This document shows positions 1 through 7,257 of a DNA stretch of 44,742 nt, piece after piece. The notes beneath the pieces are model-generated. The model ran no database searches, had not been told where the DNA came from, and worked only from the letters and a program-made list of their open reading frames with translations. The stretch's first letter is position 1, and each line of letters starts with the position of its first letter. The translations under genes were made by a program, and so were the position numbers. The stretch is taken from positions 1-44,742 of the forward strand of contig SICV01000006.1 in the NCBI GenBank assembly GCA_009694725.1, read 5' to 3'. The DNA is from Candidatus Pacearchaeota archaeon. GTDB lineage: Archaea; Nanobdellota; Nanobdellia; Pacearchaeales; GW2011-AR1.

Positions 1-1784
1 TCCTTACGCGTGAATAGTGTTATTTCTTGATCCCCTTGTGTGTTGAGGAAGAGTGCATCTGAAGTATAGGGTTGTGCGATATTTTGCGTTGCTGTTCTTT
101 TTCTGTTAGTATTTCCATTCCCTCCGTTAGTAGTGGTTGTTTGATTGGTAGGATTTGCGATATTTGTTAGTGTACTTATGAGTGATGTAACAGGAATACC
201 TGAGCCGGCGCCTGAAGCGTTAAAAGTAAATATGCTGAGAGTGTATGCGGTGTTTGGTTGGAGGTTCAGTGCCGTGAAGTTTGTTGCTGAGGTGTTGAGT
301 TGGAAAATACCGTTGAGGTATATGCCCACATGGCTAAAGTTTGCGGAAGGGTTTGTCCAATTCCAGACAATACTTGTATTGGTGCGTGTGAGGGCTTGGA
401 GGTTTGCTACACCATTTGGAATGCCTAGGGAACTATTGCCCGTGCTATTGGTGTTATTGGTGCTATTGCTTCCTGATCCGGAAAGTGTACTCGTGGTGTT
501 GGTGATGCCGGTTGTATTGATGATGCTTGCGTTGTCTACGGTAAAGAGTGTAAGGGCGTATGAAGTGTTTGGTAATAAACCGAGTGCTGTGTACGATGTT
601 GCGGATGTATTTCCTACGAATAGATTGTTGAGGAAGAGTTGAACATGGGAGAAATCAGTATCTGCAGGATTGGTCCAATTCCAGGTGATGCTTGCAAGCG
701 TTTGATTTGTTGCGCGGAGATTGGTAACGGTTGCGGGAGGAAGATTGGTGAGATTGGTGAGATTGGTTGGAGGAACTGTGCCAGTGGCGATGGTGAAGGT
801 GACTGAAGCGAGCGTACTGCCTGCTGCGTTACTGGCGTTTGCGGTGAGTGTGTAGGTACCATTACTTAGATTTATTGTAAACGGGGCAGTATAGATTACC
901 GAGAGGTTTCCTGGAATCGAAACGGTTGTTGTGGTTGCATTGGTGAGTGAGAGATTAATGAGGATGGTGTTGTTCGGATAGGTGAGGCCGAGAGGGGAGA
1001 GGATGGTGACGAGTGGAAGAGAGGGTGTTCCAGTGGAGGTATTGGTTGGAAGCGTGCCCAGTGTAACGGTGCTTGTGTTTGTGCTTGAGGGAGATGCAAG
1101 ACAACGGGAATCAGTTGAGGTTGTGGTGAGTGTAGAAGTATAGGTTGCATTGGGGGCATTTGTTGTAATCGTGAATGTTTTTGTTTCTGAGAAGTTGAGC
1201 AGAGGCGATTGAGTTGTTGTTGTGGTGAATGTGCTATTGGCAAGGGTGAGTGTGAGTGTATTTGCCGTTTGATAGTGAGAGAGAAGGGTAGGGGGGACAA
1301 AGGGTAGGGGGCCAGTATGTGTAAACGGGGCAGGGAGTGTTCCGGTAATCGTTACATTTGTGCTGTTAGTAAGTGAAGTGAGGGTGAGGGGAATTGTACA
1401 ACTTTGTTTCTTGGAAAGGATTGTTTCTCCAGTCACGCTTCCGGTGCCTGCATAGGTGCTGCGTACTTCATAGGGGATGTACCCTGTTTTTGTGTAGAAG
1501 AGCGCGTAGCCAAATGGGCTGGTGAGAGACGTTGGATAGTCGATCGTTATACTACTTCCTGGAATGAGTGTGCTGGGAAGGAAGGTCCCTGAGCTGAATG
1601 TACACGTCGCATCTCCACAGAGATAGCCTTCAACGGATGCTCCGGTGAGAGGTGTGCGTGGACCGATGAATGCACCTGTGCCATCGATGATGTCCTGGTT
1701 TACAGCAACGAGTTCAAGTACGTTTGCTGATACGAGTGAGAAAGCGAAGAGTACCACGATAAGGGAGAGGATTTGTTTGATCAT
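1..1784 (-). CDS. Secreted Ser/Thr/Asn-rich surface protein with Fn3-like domains (3' end outside window)
   Basis: The reading frame is open from an ATG at 1784 to the left edge, giving about 594 residues without a stop. The N-terminus MIKQILSLIVVLFAFSLVSA is a typical signal peptide. The body is rich in Thr, Ser and Asn with many N-x-S/T sequons. At least two fibronectin-type-III-like units carry the signature ITWNWTNP or IVWNWTNP followed by a Y/F-TALNLxPNTxYxL motif, separated by an Asn/Ser/Gly linker. The start overlaps the stop of the upstream lipoprotein gene by 4 bp (ATGA), so the two are translationally coupled. It is probably a glycosylated cell-surface or adhesion protein; its ligand is unknown. 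The C-terminal anchor lies outside the window. Confidence 0.8.
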   Translation of the reverse strand, partial: MIKQILSLIVVLFAFSLVSANVLELVAVNQDIIDGTGAFIGPRTPLTGASVEGYLCGDATCTFSSGTFLPSTLIPGSSITIDYPTSLTSPFGYALFYTKTGYIPYEVRSTYAGTGSVTGETILSKKQSCTIPLTLTSLTNSTNVTITGTLPAPFTHTGPLPFVPPTLLSHYQTANTLTLTLANSTFTTTTTQSPLLNFSETKTFTITTNAPNATYTSTLTTTSTDSRCLASPSSTNTSTVTLGTLPTNTSTGTPSLPLVTILSPLGLTYPNNTILINLSLTNATTTTVSIPGNLSVIYTAPFTINLSNGTYTLTANASNAAGSTLASVTFTIATGTVPPTNLTNLTNLPPATVTNLRATNQTLASITWNWTNPADTDFSHVQLFLNNLFVGNTSATSYTALGLLPNTSYALTLFTVDNASIINTTGITNTTSTLSGSGSNSTNNTNSTGNSSLGIPNGVANLQALTRTNTSIVWNWTNPSANFSHVGIYLNGIFQLNTSATNFTALNLQPNTAYTLSIFTFNASGAGSGIPVTSLISTLTNIANPTNQTTTTNGGNGNTNRKRTATQNIAQPYTSDALFLNTQGDQEITLFTRK

Positions 1785-2884
1785 CGTCCGCCTGCGCCTC
1801 CGGTGCTTCCACCGGTTACTCCTGTTGGAGTTGGAGCAGGAATTGTTTGGATTATTTTTTTTTCATGAGGGAATGCTCGAAGTGCACCAGCACTTGCCCC
1901 TACTTCTAATGCGCGCCAGAATAATCCCGCATAATGGGAACGTATGCTTTGTTCTCGTTCAGCAAGGAATGTATGTGCAGGGAGTTTTGCTTCTGTATTT
2001 GGTCCGGCGAGAGGATGTTTTGTATCGCGCCCATAGACTACGAGTGTTCCTGCAGGGGTGTGATGAAAATAGACGTTTTGAGCGTTGAGCTTCTGGGCTG
2101 TTTCAGTGAGGGCACGCACGCGGGCATGTTTGGTATCGAGATCTGAAATCGTGTACACTTTTGTTTTGGTAACTGCAGGATTGCGTGTGTTCCAGTAGAA
2201 CATTCCTTCGCGCACGGCTTGTCCTGCACCGAATATACCTCCTTCGAGTGGGACGATGGCCATGCCTATGCCGGTTGCTTCTGCAATGTTAATCAGTGCA
2301 AGGGTATTATGGTCGGTACTCTGTACTCGTGTGCTTGGTACGCCGGTCGTGATTGAAAAGGTGTAGCGTTCGGTGTCCTTTCCTTGTTTGATACTTGTTG
2401 TGCGATTAATTTTTACTCCTAGTGCATCGTTTGTTCCGGTATGATATAATTCAACGGCGAGTAATCCTGATTTTTGTCCGATAATTGCATACTTGTCGGG
2501 GAAGACGAGACGACTTACTCTTCCGGAAGAGGGGAGTTCTCGGGCAATTCTTTCAAGCGTAGGTATACTTTGATTGATAGCGGGGGCAGTGGTGTCCACA
2601 TTTCCTTCCCAGAGTTCGTTTGTGCTATTTCCTGCAGGTAGTGTATATGCAGTGTATGTTGCACGGGGGAAATCGACATATTGCAGCATTTGTTCAGGTG
2701 AGAGGGCCGGGAGTCGAAGTTTTGTCACTTCGTTTGTTCGTGGTTGTGCTGTGTAGTGGTGTGTTGCAACGAGTTGTTTCCATTGTCTTGAGGAAAGAGG
2801 ATTCATCTTAGGTTCGGTAACGGTGGTGGTACATCCCGCTATTCCAAGAAGTCCTGCGAGCCCTAGTACTTTGAAGGCGCTCAT
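1781..2884 (-). CDS. Putative lipoprotein of unknown function
   Basis: About 367 residues. The chosen ATG at 2884 overlaps the upstream stop as ATGA; an in-frame ATG five codons earlier is possible but would deepen the overlap. The N-terminus MSAFKVLGLAGLLGIAGC ends in a lipobox-like motif (GIAGC), implying export and lipid attachment at Cys. The rest is soluble with no family I recognise. It has a Pro/Thr/Gly-rich tail ending in GGSTGGAGGR. It is the middle gene of a three-gene operon (coiled-coil lipoprotein, this protein, Fn3 surface protein). It may act with its neighbours at the envelope, which is inference from context only. Confidence 0.75.
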   Translation of the reverse strand: MSAFKVLGLAGLLGIAGCTTTVTEPKMNPLSSRQWKQLVATHHYTAQPRTNEVTKLRLPALSPEQMLQYVDFPRATYTAYTLPAGNSTNELWEGNVDTTAPAINQSIPTLERIARELPSSGRVSRLVFPDKYAIIGQKSGLLAVELYHTGTNDALGVKINRTTSIKQGKDTERYTFSITTGVPSTRVQSTDHNTLALINIAEATGIGMAIVPLEGGIFGAGQAVREGMFYWNTRNPAVTKTKVYTISDLDTKHARVRALTETAQKLNAQNVYFHHTPAGTLVVYGRDTKHPLAGPNTEAKLPAHTFLAEREQSIRSHYAGLFWRALEVGASAGALRAFPHEKKIIQTIPAPTPTGVTGGSTGGAGGR

Positions 2885-4050
2885 TTTTCCCCTCTCCATG
2901 TGTTGAATCCATTTTCTGTACCGATCATGTGTACTCCATTCGTACTTGTCCAGGTAACGATGCCTGGTAACGGCCCGTTTAAGGAGAGGGCATAGGCTTT
3001 ACAGAGTGCTGCAGCACGATCATGTTGGAGAGGGGTATTTTTATAATCGGGAAATGCTTTGAGAGGTAATCCTGCTTGGTGTACCCAGTTTGAAAATGCG
3101 CCCTGCGTGTTCGTTGCTTTATAGCCGAGTGCACCAAGATGAGCGAGTGTTTCTCCTAATTGTTTAGTTGTGATGATGACGCGAGGGAGTGCAAACTGAT
3201 ACGTTGTTAGGTTTTCTAATCGTTTACCCTGTATATTCGCAGTAATGAGTGGTGAACCTGGAAGGGTGTAGCCTGGAGTGGCAAGTAAGGTTTGGACGAG
3301 TACATTTTCTATTTGTATTCTTTGTTTGAGCGCTTTTGCCTCTCGTTCTTCTTGTTGATATTCACTGAGAACATGTTTTGTACGTCTATGCCCTATTTGT
3401 TCTTCAGCGAGAGAGGAGCCGAGGCGATTATTGTCGTTGAGTAAGTTTCTGGTTGTTGCCTCATACTTTTGTATTGTCGCTTGTTGTGCCTTAGCTGTGT
3501 CGCGTGCTTGCACTAGTTGGCGTGCTTGGGCTTCATTTGTGCCGAGCGCACGTACATAGTTGTTAGAAAAGGAATGAGTAGCTTGCGTTTCGAGACGAGC
3601 ACGTTCTTCTACAGCAGCGAGTGTATAGAACTGCTTGGTGAGTTGTGTGCGTAGCGTTGCATTACTTGTTTGTAATCCTCCGAAGTTTTTTTGTAGTTGG
3701 GCCTGACTTTTTTGTGTTTCAGCAAGTTGGCGCGTTAGTTGAATATAATTGGTGTGGGCAGCAATATAACCAGCAGGAAGGGAATTAGTTGTGGAGGAGG
3801 AGAGAAGTGCAGAGGGATTTGTTGGAGAAGAGGGAAAGGGTTGAATAGGGTTTACTGTGTGCGGTGTTGGGGCGTTTGTTGTTCGTGGCTCATTTTTGAT
3901 TGCAAGATATTCGCGAACATCCTGGGCATGTGCTTCAAGATTCCAGGTAGGTGTGGGTTGAGAAGAAGGAACAGAAGATGAGGGTTTTGAACATCCGATA
4001 AGTGTGGTGAGAACTGCGAGTGCACTGAGGTTTTTAATGAAGTTTTTCAT
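2881..4050 (-). CDS. Lipoprotein with long coiled coil
   Basis: 389 residues, first gene of the operon. The N-terminus MKNFIKNLSALAVLTTLIGC is a lipoprotein signal with lipobox LIGC. It is followed by a Ser/Pro/Thr linker and a long Gln/Ala/Glu/Arg-rich helical region (roughly residues 100-240) with coiled-coil character. A globular C-terminal domain of about 140 residues is unassigned. A TATA element lies at 4109-4117, and GAGGTG, matching the archaeal anti-Shine-Dalgarno, lies about 14 nt before the ATG, so this mRNA probably has a real leader. The gene ends in an ATGA overlap with the next lipoprotein. No enzymatic motif is visible; a scaffolding or surface-tether role is a guess. Confidence 0.78.
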   Translation of the reverse strand: MKNFIKNLSALAVLTTLIGCSKPSSSVPSSQPTPTWNLEAHAQDVREYLAIKNEPRTTNAPTPHTVNPIQPFPSSPTNPSALLSSSTTNSLPAGYIAAHTNYIQLTRQLAETQKSQAQLQKNFGGLQTSNATLRTQLTKQFYTLAAVEERARLETQATHSFSNNYVRALGTNEAQARQLVQARDTAKAQQATIQKYEATTRNLLNDNNRLGSSLAEEQIGHRRTKHVLSEYQQEEREAKALKQRIQIENVLVQTLLATPGYTLPGSPLITANIQGKRLENLTTYQFALPRVIITTKQLGETLAHLGALGYKATNTQGAFSNWVHQAGLPLKAFPDYKNTPLQHDRAAALCKAYALSLNGPLPGIVTWTSTNGVHMIGTENGFNTWRGEK

Positions 4051-4108
4051 GGTTTTGTTATAACCACCTCACTCTTCCTGGGCTCTTTGGTCTAGACCCC
4101 TTGTTCGG

Positions 4109-4117
4109 TATTTAAAG
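4109..4117 (-). promoter_or_regulatory. TATA box of the lipoprotein/Fn3 operon
   Basis: On the minus strand this reads CTTTAAATA, about 63 nt before the ATG at 4050. The predicted start of transcription near 4087 gives a leader of roughly 37 nt carrying GAGGTG. This differs from the leaderless arrangement of most single genes in the window. Confidence 0.55.
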
Positions 4118-4154
4118 GTTCTGTTTGATACTACTTTTCGTTGGTACTCGTACG

Positions 4155-4165
4155 TTTTATAAATA
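4155..4165 (+). promoter_or_regulatory. TATA box of the cyclophilin gene
   Basis: TTTTATAAATA is centred about 25 nt before the ATG at 4185, so the transcript is predicted to start at or next to the start codon (leaderless). It lies about 45 bp from the divergent operon's TATA box. Confidence 0.6.
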
Positions 4166-4184
4166 CTGATTTCTTTCTTTTGGT

Positions 4185-4745
4185 ATGCATATTCACAAAC
4201 GCACCTTGCTGGTAGGAGGGATAGGTTTATTAGTCGTTCTTGGAGTGTGGTATGCTATGGTTGGAACTTCTTCAGGATCTCTTGTAGTGCTTGAAACAAG
4301 TAAAGGGGTTATTGAAATTATGCTGGCGAAAGATATGCCTCTCACGACTGGTAATTTTGTTACTCTTGTTCAGCAAGGTTTGTATGATGGGACCCGATTT
4401 CATCGCGTTATTGAAGGGTTTATGATTCAAGGTGGAGATCCTCTTTCGAAAGATGTGAGTAAGGCACGCCTTTGGGGGACCGGAGGTTCAGCAGCTATTA
4501 AAGATGAATTCGGTTCTTTGAAAAATATACCTGGCACGATTGCAATGGCAAATGCAGGCCCGAACACAGGTAGCAGTCAATTTTTTATTAACACGGCAGA
4601 TAATTCTTTTCTTAATGGGAAGCACCCCGTATTTGGTACGGTTACCAAAGGCATGGATGTGGTTGATGCTATTTCGGGAACTGAAACCAATGCGCAAGAT
4701 AGGCCTTTGGAAGATGTTATTATTGTGAAAGCGTATGTGAAGTAA
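4185..4745 (+). CDS. Membrane-anchored cyclophilin-type peptidyl-prolyl cis-trans isomerase
   Basis: 186 residues. Residues about 8-26 form one hydrophobic segment (LLVGGIGLLVVLGVWYAMV), a signal anchor placing the enzyme outside the membrane. The rest is a compact cyclophilin domain with hallmark motifs: GVIEIML, FHRVIEGFMIQGGDP, GTIAMANAGPNTGSSQFFI and HPVFGTVTKGMDVV. These contain the catalytic Arg and the Gln, Phe and His of the proline pocket. It catalyses prolyl cis-trans isomerisation, probably for exported proteins, which fits the secreted-protein operon beside it. It is a single gene with a leaderless-type promoter. Confidence 0.93.
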   Translation: MHIHKRTLLVGGIGLLVVLGVWYAMVGTSSGSLVVLETSKGVIEIMLAKDMPLTTGNFVTLVQQGLYDGTRFHRVIEGFMIQGGDPLSKDVSKARLWGTGGSAAIKDEFGSLKNIPGTIAMANAGPNTGSSQFFINTADNSFLNGKHPVFGTVTKGMDVVDAISGTETNAQDRPLEDVIIVKAYVK

Positions 4746-4748
4746 TCA

Positions 4749-5261
4749 TTAAGCACATCCTTTGTTTAATTGAGTCAACGTTCGATGAATGCTGATAACT
4801 AATATCCCTATCACCCCATAACTTACTTCTTTACCTTGGAAGGGCAAGGCTGCAAAGGCACTCCCCATACCGAGTATTGCGGCTAGCCCTATACCGCAAC
4901 AGGTAGCACATCCAGGGACAATGGCCCCTACAAATATACCTATTTTTGTAAGTCCTGAAATTTTTGTTTTTGTCGTGAGTTGATAATTGTACAGTAATAG
5001 TGTGCATATTATTCCGATAAGTATTCCCGTTAAGATGAGCGTTAGGAGCATAGCGGGGAGCATTGTTGTAGAGAATCCTTTTATTAGCGTAAGGCTATAC
5101 AAAATAAGTGCACGAAATGAGGCTTGTTTACTAAATGAAAGGATATTTCCCATATTCAGCATAAGGGCATTGAAGAGATAAAATCCGCTTAGTCCAAGTA
5201 GAAAAGCACCCATATATTTTGGCTGTTTTAGTATTTTATAGAGTAACGTTAGTTTATTCAT
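4749..5261 (-). CDS. Small polytopic membrane protein with PGCATCC motif
   Basis: With the ATG at 5261 (MNKLTLLYKIL) the protein has about 170 residues and four to five membrane segments. A longer frame reaches 5399 but would overlap the regulator gene extensively; the chosen start overlaps it by 8 bp. The conserved-looking motif PGCATCCGIG sits at the start of a membrane helix and is followed by LPFQGKEVSYGVIGILV. Closely spaced Cys in or near a membrane suggests metal binding or thiol chemistry, but I cannot name a family. It is the last gene of an operon with a winged-helix regulator and a 7TM protein. Confidence 0.7.
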   Translation of the reverse strand: MNKLTLLYKILKQPKYMGAFLLGLSGFYLFNALMLNMGNILSFSKQASFRALILYSLTLIKGFSTTMLPAMLLTLILTGILIGIICTLLLYNYQLTTKTKISGLTKIGIFVGAIVPGCATCCGIGLAAILGMGSAFAALPFQGKEVSYGVIGILVISIHRTLTQLNKGCA

Positions 5262-5535
5262 TGAGTCCAAACGATGAGGTGAATTGTGCAATTGATTGGT
5301 ATTCAGTAAGATAGTGCATTCCTTTTTCGGTAATGTGATAGGTTCGACTCGTAGGGGTTTTCTGTTCTTTGATAAATTGCTTTTGCTTGAGTTCGGCAAG
5401 GTATTCTTCCATCATTCCATGAGAGAGGTTCGATTTGTAGAGAATATGAGTTGGTTTAATTCGTCCACTTTTCATTTTAATGACTTCAAGGATGTCTCTG
5501 ATGATCTCTAGTCTAGTTCTTTTTTTGTTTGCCAT
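5254..5535 (-). CDS. Winged helix-turn-helix transcription regulator
   Basis: About 93 residues from the ATG at 5535 (MANKKRTRLEIIRDILEVI). ATGs at 5559 and 5574 are possible but lie deeper in the upstream gene. It has the pattern of small archaeal wHTH proteins (HTH_45-like): an N-terminal helix, then SGRIKPTHILYKSNLSHGMM with a recognition helix (YLAELKQKQFI), and a wing ending in YHITEKGMHYLTEY. It overlaps the 7TM gene upstream by 23 bp and the Cys-motif membrane gene downstream by 8 bp, so the three are co-translated. It probably regulates this operon or a linked response. Confidence 0.82.
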   Translation of the reverse strand: MANKKRTRLEIIRDILEVIKMKSGRIKPTHILYKSNLSHGMMEEYLAELKQKQFIKEQKTPTSRTYHITEKGMHYLTEYQSIAQFTSSFGLNE

Positions 5536-6190
5536 ATTTTTTTGTTTGTATGAGTGCATACCAGAAGGTTCCATAGGCTGCTAATTCAAAGAGATGCCCT
5601 ATGACGTATGCTTGATAGAATCGTGGAGAAAACATAAAATCAATGCTACTTACTAAGAGGAAAATGAAACCGATAAGGAGGGTTTTGGTACACGGGTTCT
5701 TGTTTGCAGTATAGCATCCCCAGTAATGATAGGCAATATAGGTGAGAAAGAAGAGGGCAACTACCCGAGATGTAGCGAATTTTTGAATACTAATCGTAAT
5801 GATTGTGAGGCTCAGACCAAGGAGGAGATAATACACTCCCGGTTTTTTGATATGGAGGGTTGCATAGACGAGACTGACCAATCCTGCGATGAACAGACCG
5901 GTATAAAGGTAGAGTCCCCCTTGACCAACTTCTCGTAAGCAACCAATACATATCCCTTCTACTGCATTCCCAATGGTCGCAAAGATAAAGGAATTAACTC
6001 CTGCCCAGATAATGTATGAAACGCTAATAAAGCCGAATCCTATTGCGAGATGTTTGATAGATTGTTCTGCTGAAATGCGATAGACTCGATAGGCTTGGTA
6101 GGTAATTAATGCTGCAATACATGCATAGAGAATTTCCATACCGATATCAAATCCAAAGAACCAAGCAGGTACCTGATAAGGGGTGTTCAT
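5513..6190 (-). CDS. Seven-transmembrane protein, possible sensor
   Basis: 225 residues with about seven hydrophobic helices and short loops, ending in a basic tail (TKKYGKQKKN). A short Cys-containing loop, EGICIGCLREVGQGG, lies between helices 3 and 4. A minus-strand TATA element (CTTTAAATAC, 6211-6220) lies about 26 nt before the ATG at 6190, giving a leaderless transcript. It heads an overlapping operon with a wHTH regulator, an arrangement that suggests a membrane sensor paired with a DNA-binding partner. This is inference; no ligand-binding signature was recognised. Confidence 0.75.
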   Translation of the reverse strand: MNTPYQVPAWFFGFDIGMEILYACIAALITYQAYRVYRISAEQSIKHLAIGFGFISVSYIIWAGVNSFIFATIGNAVEGICIGCLREVGQGGLYLYTGLFIAGLVSLVYATLHIKKPGVYYLLLGLSLTIITISIQKFATSRVVALFFLTYIAYHYWGCYTANKNPCTKTLLIGFIFLLVSSIDFMFSPRFYQAYVIGHLFELAAYGTFWYALIQTKKYGKQKKN

Positions 6191-6303
6191 GGGTTACTAA
6201 GGCTGAAGATGTATTTAAAGCTCTCTGGAAGATACTTCCTTATTTCTTTTCTTGACTTTTCTTTCCTAAGTGTCTAATATATTCCATTTCTCTTGGATAT
6301 AAC

Positions 6304-6535
6304 AAAAACACCAACATCCGGTGAGGAGGTGCTCTATGGATGTTACTATTACGGGGAGGCGCTTGGCGTCTCCCCTTCTTACTCTTTCTAGTATGGGGGC
6401 AGATCAGCCATGGTCTGCTCTCGATAATTCTTTTTTACGCTCTTTTTTGTAATGACTCGAACGCTTCAAACCTTGCTCTTTAAGGCAAGGCGTTCGTGAG
6501 CATCCAAAACACGAATGCTCAAGATCGTGTTTTTG
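6304..6535 (+). ncRNA. Hairpin-rich transcript candidate (small-ORF mRNA or regulatory RNA)
   Basis: This stretch between two minus-strand genes holds four consecutive inverted repeats: 6353-6375 (9-bp stem, 5-nt loop), 6399-6418 (8-bp stem), 6458-6496 (two stacked stems, CGAACG/CGTTCG and CCTTGC/GCAAGG) and 6497-6521 (TGAGCAT/ATGCTCA). The last competes with a stem between 6505-6514 and 6525-6535 that ends in a T run. A plus-strand TATA-like element at about 6272-6284 would start RNA near 6304. Plus orientation is preferred because of the Shine-Dalgarno and small ORF it contains, but minus-strand structure at the end of the neighbouring gene is also possible. Confidence 0.45.
6336..6452 (+). 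CDS. Small ORF, 38 residues, with strong Shine-Dalgarno
   Basis: The ATG at 6336 is preceded by GAGGAGGTG, an almost perfect match to the archaeal anti-SD, with four nucleotides between. The peptide begins MDVTITGRRLASPLLTL and ends NSFLRSFL, with no recognisable domain. Two hairpins lie inside the coding region. It could be a genuine microprotein or a leader peptide whose translation affects folding of the downstream hairpins. No plus-strand gene follows, so classical attenuation of a downstream gene is not supported. Confidence 0.4.
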   Translation: MDVTITGRRLASPLLTLSSMGADQPWSALDNSFLRSFL

Positions 6536-7205
6536 ACACGTCTTGTGCAATGACTGGATTTTCTTTTTTGAACCGTTGTATGAAGGTATTGAGAAGGGAA
6601 ACTTCTCCGCTTTTAAGATATATGTATCCGATGAGTGAGGAGAAGAGCGCCCCGAGATTATTGACCATCATGTCTCCCATGGTGTCTACCAATCCTGATT
6701 TTTGCATATTCAATCCAAATGCTTGATCCATACAGAATTCAAAAATCTCCCATATCCCTCCGCTTGCTGCTGCAAGCGAAAAGGCAAAGAGGGCGATCAT
6801 TCCTGGAGCAGCATTCAGGTTTTTTCTCCGCGAGAGTACTACGAGTGCGAGGAATCCGACTAATCCAATCATCGCTCCGGTGAGCGTATGAAGCGCTAGA
6901 TCCCACCACCAAAACGTTGCGTAATACCCCCGTAGTTCTCCTAAGAAAATGGACCCATAGACTAAGAAAATGAACCCTATTTCAAATTCTATGGGTATGT
7001 CCAAGGTATATCTTCGTTCAATAAAAACGGCAAGGAACGTGAGGATTAAGGTACACACTACAATGCTTCCGACATACCAGTTTTCAGATATAATTGATCG
7101 GTAGAGCGCAAGGACAAGTGTTATGCGCACAAACCAGAGCAACACATAATAAAATTTTTCTAAGGGGATGGTATGTACCGTACCTGCAGAGGGTTTCTTA
7201 ACCAT
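6519..7205 (-). CDS. Polytopic membrane protein, DUF2238/YjdF-like
   Basis: 228 residues with six to seven hydrophobic helices. The motifs WWWDLALHTLTGAMIG and GGIWEIFEFCMDQAFG, then SGLVDTMGDMMVNNLGA, place conserved acidic and His residues at membrane boundaries. This resembles the DUF2238/YjdF family, whose function is unknown; the assignment is by memory of motifs and tentative. A weak TATA-like element (about 7228-7238) would give a leaderless transcript. The stop codon lies within the arm of the inverted repeat at 6497-6521, which could act in 3' end formation on this strand. Confidence 0.65.
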   Translation of the reverse strand: MVKKPSAGTVHTIPLEKFYYVLLWFVRITLVLALYRSIISENWYVGSIVVCTLILTFLAVFIERRYTLDIPIEFEIGFIFLVYGSIFLGELRGYYATFWWWDLALHTLTGAMIGLVGFLALVVLSRRKNLNAAPGMIALFAFSLAAASGGIWEIFEFCMDQAFGLNMQKSGLVDTMGDMMVNNLGALFSSLIGYIYLKSGEVSLLNTFIQRFKKENPVIAQDVSKTRS

Positions 7206-7257
7206 TCCTCTTCACACACACAATTCTTGATAAATGTACGCTTTGCCGTAAGGGTGA

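Noticed and set aside
145-642. Plus-strand ORF of 165 codons
   Set aside because: It is antisense to the Fn3 surface protein, whose frame has a signal peptide, Fn3 motifs and an operon overlap; the low-complexity Val/Leu peptide is a by-product.
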